A stretch of 64,000 bases of DNA from Rhodospirillales bacterium (GTDB lineage Bacteria > Pseudomonadota > Alphaproteobacteria > Rhodospirillales > Shumkoniaceae): positions 16,575 through 80,574 of the forward strand of contig JANQJG010000072.1 of NCBI GenBank assembly GCA_028281785.1. Direction: 5' to 3'. The notes under the pieces were generated by a model. That model searched no databases. It was not told the origin of the DNA and saw only the letters and a program-made list of their open reading frames with translations. Positions 62,433 to 64,000 of the stretch are shown here, piece by piece. The stretch's first letter is position 1. Each line of letters begins with the position of its first letter. Both the position numbers and the translations under genes were made by a program.

Positions 62433-62435
62433 GCT

Positions 62436-63491
62436 CTAGGCGTCCCTCAAACGAAATCTCTCTCGAAATCGCAGGCCGAGAACGGCGAAAAGATGCCTCA
62501 CCACATATGAGAGGCTCCTTAGCTCACCGGCCAGCACTCCCATGGCTTTTAGCATGTGTCGTTCCTTGACCGCGGAAACGAAGGACACATAGACATAGTC
62601 ACATTTGAGCTGCTTGATCCGCTCCTGAAAGACCGAGACAAGCCGGGGATCTTTTCGAAGTTGAGAAAGACACAGGAGATCTTCGTTCAAGTCAATGAAT
62701 GTCCTCAAATGAGCCAGCGATCGGACTCTTGTGATCGAACCGCTAGAGATTCGGTAGTAATAATAAGCCGTATCTATGACATAGAATTTAGCGCCGTTAA
62801 GCAAGCAATTCATATAAAGAAGGAAATCCTCTCCTAAATAAGCTTCTTCATTGTAGGATAAAAAATTTCTTTCTAGAAAAGATCTCCGCATGATCGGTTT
62901 TAATAGGCCAAATTTTCTTTTTACATTCTTCGGAGAATTGTTTCGAACAAACTCTTCAATGCCGACGACATGGGGCCGGCCCAACTGCTCCGGGGCGAAC
63001 ATCGGCTCGAAGGGCCTGCCGCTGTCCGCCTCGCAAAGCCAAAGATTGTCGGCAACCATGTCCGCGGCCTGGACATGCGCCCGGTCGCCCAGTCGCTCCA
63101 GCCGCTCCGGATGGATGTGATCGTCCGCATCCAAGATGGCGATCCATTCGCCCCGAGCAGCCCGAAGCCCGGCGTTGCGTGCATGGCCGGGGCCACCGTT
63201 GCGCGGAAGCCGCAGCAGCCGCACCCGCGGATCTTCCCTTGCAAAGGAATCGACAATATCGGGTGTTCCGTCAGACGAGCAGTCGTCGATCACGATCAAC
63301 TCGAGGTCCGACGTTGTTTGCGACAAAACGGAAGAGATCGCCTGCTCGATGTGCTCCTTCGCGTTGTAGGCTGCCATAAGAACGGAAAATCGAGGCGGCT
63401 CTGTTGCCGGTTCGTTCCGCTTTCCACCGCTTTTCTGCTGTGTCACGCCCAAGTCACCCATACTAAAGCTGTGCGACGCCTTTTTGCTCAA
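62436..63491 (-). CDS. Glycosyltransferase family 2 protein
   Basis: 351 residues if started at TTG 63491, or 341 from ATG 63461. The GT-A domain is complete: FSVLMAAYNAKEHIEQAISS, LELIVIDDCSSDGTPDIV, NGGPGHARNAGLRAARGEW and the metal-binding DADD (AILDADDHI). The C-terminal part has EEAYLGEDFLLYMNCLL with a catalytic-base-like ED. It adds a sugar to the exopolysaccharide repeat unit. The coding sequence is AT-richer in its second half (62,750-62,950) than the rest of the locus, which may indicate separate acquisition. Confidence 0.92.
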   Translation of the reverse strand: MSKKASHSFSMGDLGVTQQKSGGKRNEPATEPPRFSVLMAAYNAKEHIEQAISSVLSQTTSDLELIVIDDCSSDGTPDIVDSFAREDPRVRLLRLPRNGGPGHARNAGLRAARGEWIAILDADDHIHPERLERLGDRAHVQAADMVADNLWLCEADSGRPFEPMFAPEQLGRPHVVGIEEFVRNNSPKNVKRKFGLLKPIMRRSFLERNFLSYNEEAYLGEDFLLYMNCLLNGAKFYVIDTAYYYYRISSGSITRVRSLAHLRTFIDLNEDLLCLSQLRKDPRLVSVFQERIKQLKCDYVYVSFVSAVKERHMLKAMGVLAGELRSLSYVVRHLFAVLGLRFRERFRLRDA

Positions 63492-63903
63492 TTCTCGAAA
63501 TGAGCATCCCCGTCCGGTCTAAACGAGATCCCATACCTAGCCCCGACAAGATCTCGTCAGCATGTGCTTCCCGACAGGGCCGCCGCGCTCATTCTCAAGA
63601 GCTATGCGGCGCCAACGCCCCACCCGCGCAAGGGACGTTTCCGATGTGGCACCCTCTCACGATCTCCTGGGCCCGCAACCTGCCTCTTTTTTGCTGCGCG
63701 CCCCACTCCTCGTGAGCACTTTCGCATCCAGCACCCATCACGCTATCAGTTTGACTGAATTGCAACTTTTAATCCATCTAAATTTTGCCATATTTGGCGG
63801 CTTGTGTTCCTTCCCATCCCCGCGACACGAGATTTCCCCGCCATTCTTCCGCACGACCGCAATCCGGCGGGGGTTGGATCGCCAGGATCTCCAGCGCGGC
63901 CCT

Positions 63904-63969
63904 CTAGATCAGATCGCGATTAAATGGAATCGGTGTACAATACCATTTAGTCGCGTGAATCTGATCTAA
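63904..63969 (+). repeat. 66-bp imperfect palindromic repeat, copy B
   Basis: It starts CTAGATCAGATCGCGAT and ends with TCGCGTGAATCTGATCTAA. The two ends pair imperfectly: GATCAGAT on the left with ATCTGATC on the right, and AAATGG with CCATTT. It is 52 of 66 identical to copy A. Confidence 0.8.
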
Positions 63970-63979
63970 CTCATTGAAG

Positions 63980-64000
63980 TAGAGCGGATTCACGCGACCA
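63980..64000 (-). repeat. Start of a further inverted copy of the 66-bp repeat, cut by the window end
   Basis: TAGAGCGGATTCACGCGA differs from the reverse complement of the end of copy A at one of 18 positions. It lies 10 bases after copy B and in the opposite orientation, so B and this copy form a larger inverted pair. Confidence 0.55.

Larger units (their letters stand above)
61221..62435. other. Long intergenic region upstream of the RTX gene, with AT-rich core and hairpins
   Basis: About 1.2 kb without a supported gene. It contains the RTX gene promoter, an AT-rich stretch (about 61,885-62,045), a 7-bp inverted repeat GACCATG/CATGGTC near 62,144-62,175, and the perfect hairpin at 62345-62383. 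A minus-strand frame at 62055-62393 (112 codons) begins inside that hairpin and has no recognised family. It could be a degraded mobile-element or gene remnant. Confidence 0.5.
63492..64000. other. Intergenic region at the right end, with palindromic repeats
   Basis: No gene is supported to the window end. Short open frames at 63,500-63,970 overlap and have no family resemblance. It contains the full repeat copy B and the beginning of another inverted copy at the very edge. Confidence 0.5.

Overview
The window looks like part of the chromosome of an alphaproteobacterium, probably Rhodospirillales-like. This is inferred from the high G+C, the dense operons with ATGA overlaps, the abundance of TRAP, sugar-ABC and peptide-ABC uptake systems, the SmoEFGKS/MtlK polyol set, the PrtD/PrtE type I exporter, and a small basic protein of a type seen in alphaproteobacteria next to a tRNA-Thr gene. 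There are no ribosomal RNA, CRISPR or phage genes and no intact transposase.

Region 1 (1-34,900) is a run of catabolic islands, each with its own transporter and regulator. At 696-9,587 an amidase, an aldehyde dehydrogenase and a thiamine-diphosphate enzyme lie on the minus strand. They are separated by an IclR regulator from a divergent TRAP transporter (DctPQM). Matching operator-like palindromes stand before both operons. At 9,739-15,843 is a pentose/hexulose-type locus: a SorC regulator, two truncated genes joined head to head, a TIM-barrel isomerase, a 6-phospho-3-hexuloisomerase-like SIS protein and an ABC sugar transporter. At 16,175-24,000 is a sorbitol/mannitol operon: a SorC regulator, SmoEFGK transporter, SmoS sorbitol dehydrogenase, MtlK mannitol dehydrogenase and a fructokinase gene cut off after about 75 codons. 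At 24,454-34,831, all on the minus strand, are an IclR regulator, RidA, an HpcH/HpaI aldolase, a peptide-type ABC transporter, an SDR epimerase/dehydrogenase, an SMP-30 lactonase and an arylformamidase-like hydrolase. This looks like a pathway that takes up a sugar acid or sugar and oxidises it without phosphorylation.

Region 2 (34,900-39,310) is a signalling pair behind an AT-rich promoter region: a FecR-domain protein with an extreme Asp-rich tail, and a CHASE2-PAS-GGDEF-EAL cyclic-di-GMP enzyme.

Region 3 (39,295-64,000) is an exopolysaccharide locus. It contains GDP-mannose synthesis (ManC), GDP-mannose 6-dehydrogenase (AlgD), a WcaJ-like initiating sugar transferase, GT4 and GT2 glycosyltransferases, a Wzc-type tyrosine autokinase, a Wza-type export protein, a Wzx-type flippase, an APS kinase and a heparinase II/III-fold enzyme. 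It also has a type I secretion ABC/HlyD pair beside a large right-handed beta-helix protein carrying two nearly identical RTX blocks. This suggests a mannuronate-containing, possibly sulfated, Wzx-type polymer modified outside the cell by a type-I-secreted beta-helix enzyme. No Wzy polymerase, TolC homologue or Alg8/Alg44 synthase is present in the window. Dispersed 66-bp imperfect palindromic repeats occur at the end of this region.
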